From Xanthomonas sp. NCPPB 1128 (GTDB taxonomy: Bacteria > Pseudomonadota > Gammaproteobacteria > Xanthomonadales > Xanthomonadaceae): a DNA stretch of 64,000 nt. Location: positions 1-64,000 of the forward strand of contig NZ_LFME01000007.1 in assembly GCF_001043115.1 (NCBI RefSeq), read 5' to 3'. Positions 63,496-64,000 of the stretch are shown here, in pieces. The notes below the pieces were generated by a model. That model was not told the DNA's origin. It was given only the letters and a program-made list of their open reading frames with translations, and ran no database searches. The position numbers and the translations under genes are program-made. The first letter of the stretch is position 1, and every line of letters starts with the position of its first letter.

Positions 63496-63981
63496 TCAGG
63501 CGGCTTCGAAGCGGTTCGCCGCCACGTTCTTGCGCACCTTCTGCGGATCCCAGATGCGCCCGTTCATGGCGATGTAGACGCCGGCCGGCAGCGACTGCAC
63601 CGCACCGACCGCGCAGCCGATGTTGAACTCGGCGTCCGAGCCGCGGAAGCGCGCCGGGTTCAGCGCGCCGGTCATCACGATGGTCTTGCCCTCGATCGCC
63701 TGCAGCACCTTGCCGGTCTGCACCATCGAGTCGGTGCCGTGGGTGATCAGCACGTGCCGCGCCGACTGCGCAGCGATGGTGGCGCGGATCAGTTCGCGGT
63801 CTTCGTCGGTGATGTGCAGCGAATCCTTGCGGATGATCGGGATCACGGTGAAGCGGAAGGTCACGCCCAGTTCCTTGAGGATCTGGCCGATCTGCGGGTC
63901 GCCGATCTGGTAGTCGGACTTGTCGTCGAAGTAGATCTTGTCGATCGTGCCGCCGGTGGTGACGATCAGGAGTTCTTCCAT
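63496..63981 (-). CDS. Short asparaginase-domain protein (N-terminal domain only)
   Basis: 161 residues, about half of a normal asparaginase. It keeps the two catalytic motifs of the N-terminal domain: LLIVTTGGTIDKIYFDD (first Thr) and RHVLITHGTDSMVQTGKVLQ (second Thr, Asp), then TIVMTGALNPARFRGSDAEF. The C-terminal domain of type I/II enzymes is absent, and the frame ends with KVRKNVAANRFEAA. The uniform ending suggests a separate one-domain family rather than truncation. AGGA is 6 nt before the ATG at 63981; an ATG at 63999 is an alternative. Confidence 0.85.
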   Translation of the reverse strand: MEELLIVTTGGTIDKIYFDDKSDYQIGDPQIGQILKELGVTFRFTVIPIIRKDSLHITDEDRELIRATIAAQSARHVLITHGTDSMVQTGKVLQAIEGKTIVMTGALNPARFRGSDAEFNIGCAVGAVQSLPAGVYIAMNGRIWDPQKVRKNVAANRFEAA

Positions 63982-64000
63982 TGCCGTTCCTAGAAGCATG

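Overview
The window is dense, GC-rich (roughly two thirds G+C by eye) chromosomal DNA from a gammaproteobacterium of the Xanthomonadaceae, almost certainly a Xanthomonas or a very close relative. This rests on gene order (lgt-thyA-folA; lptD-surA-pdxA-rsmA-apaG-apaH; ahpC-ahpF-oxyR-rnk), the two tandem DUF1631 genes, the three-gene pnt transhydrogenase and many intergenic GTAG-headed REP palindromes typical of Xanthomonas and Stenotrophomonas. I saw no rRNA, tRNA, insertion sequence, prophage or CRISPR array.

Layout: 1-554 is the end of a TPM-domain pair. 860-1190 is an 80-bp tandem repeat array in front of lgt-thyA-folA (1222-3520, +). 3875-11102 (-) is the conserved envelope and housekeeping cluster lptD-surA-pdxA-rsmA-apaG-apaH, convergent with folA as in E. 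coli. 11294-13368 (-) is an HDAC-like deacetylase, a PduO-type cobalamin adenosyltransferase and a small membrane protein. 13512-15901 (+) holds two ubiquinone hydroxylases, followed by a ComJ-like protein, two EF-hand proteins (-) and an unrecognised 240-residue protein (-). 18780-25357 carries an SMP-30 lactonase, a Tat-exported Gfo/Idh/MocA oxidoreductase, rlmM, a nucleoside deaminase, two lipoproteins and an AraC-EamA pair. 25650-27404 is glnS.

27964-31042 (-) is a LuxR regulator, a CHASE3 hybrid histidine kinase and a stand-alone receiver, coupled by 4-bp overlaps and divergent from a SnoaL-like exported protein. The promoter region between them has a NarL-type 7-2-7 inverted repeat. 31794-35225 holds msrA, a compositionally odd membrane protein, a TIKI-fold protein and a DJ-1 protein. 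35512-40477 (-) is the oxidative-stress block ahpC-ahpF-oxyR-rnk plus transaldolase, with a readable OxyR site abutting a sigma-70 promoter before ahpC. 40718-47159 holds prmC, pip, a transglutaminase, an N-formylglutamate amidohydrolase, a Nudix hydrolase, a 5'-3' exonuclease and a nitroreductase. 47315-52079 holds two DUF1631 paralogues.

52606-57809 is a transhydrogenase locus split in two: pntAA is separated from pntAB-pntB by a decayed LytTR regulator and an oppositely oriented ECF sigma / DUF3619-like / DUF3106 operon. The window ends with sufT, ilvE, a secreted subtilisin-like protease with a PPC domain, a YbaK deacylase and a short one-domain asparaginase.

The accessory signals I consider most worth following are the decayed LytTR gene inside the split pnt locus, the LuxR 7-2-7 operator, the OxyR operator, the 80-bp repeat array, the GGGAATC-type repeats that reach into gene ends, the orphan ComJ, the unknown protein at 17967-18689 and the atypical membrane protein at 32390-33130. 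I found no complete new multi-gene system with strong evidence.
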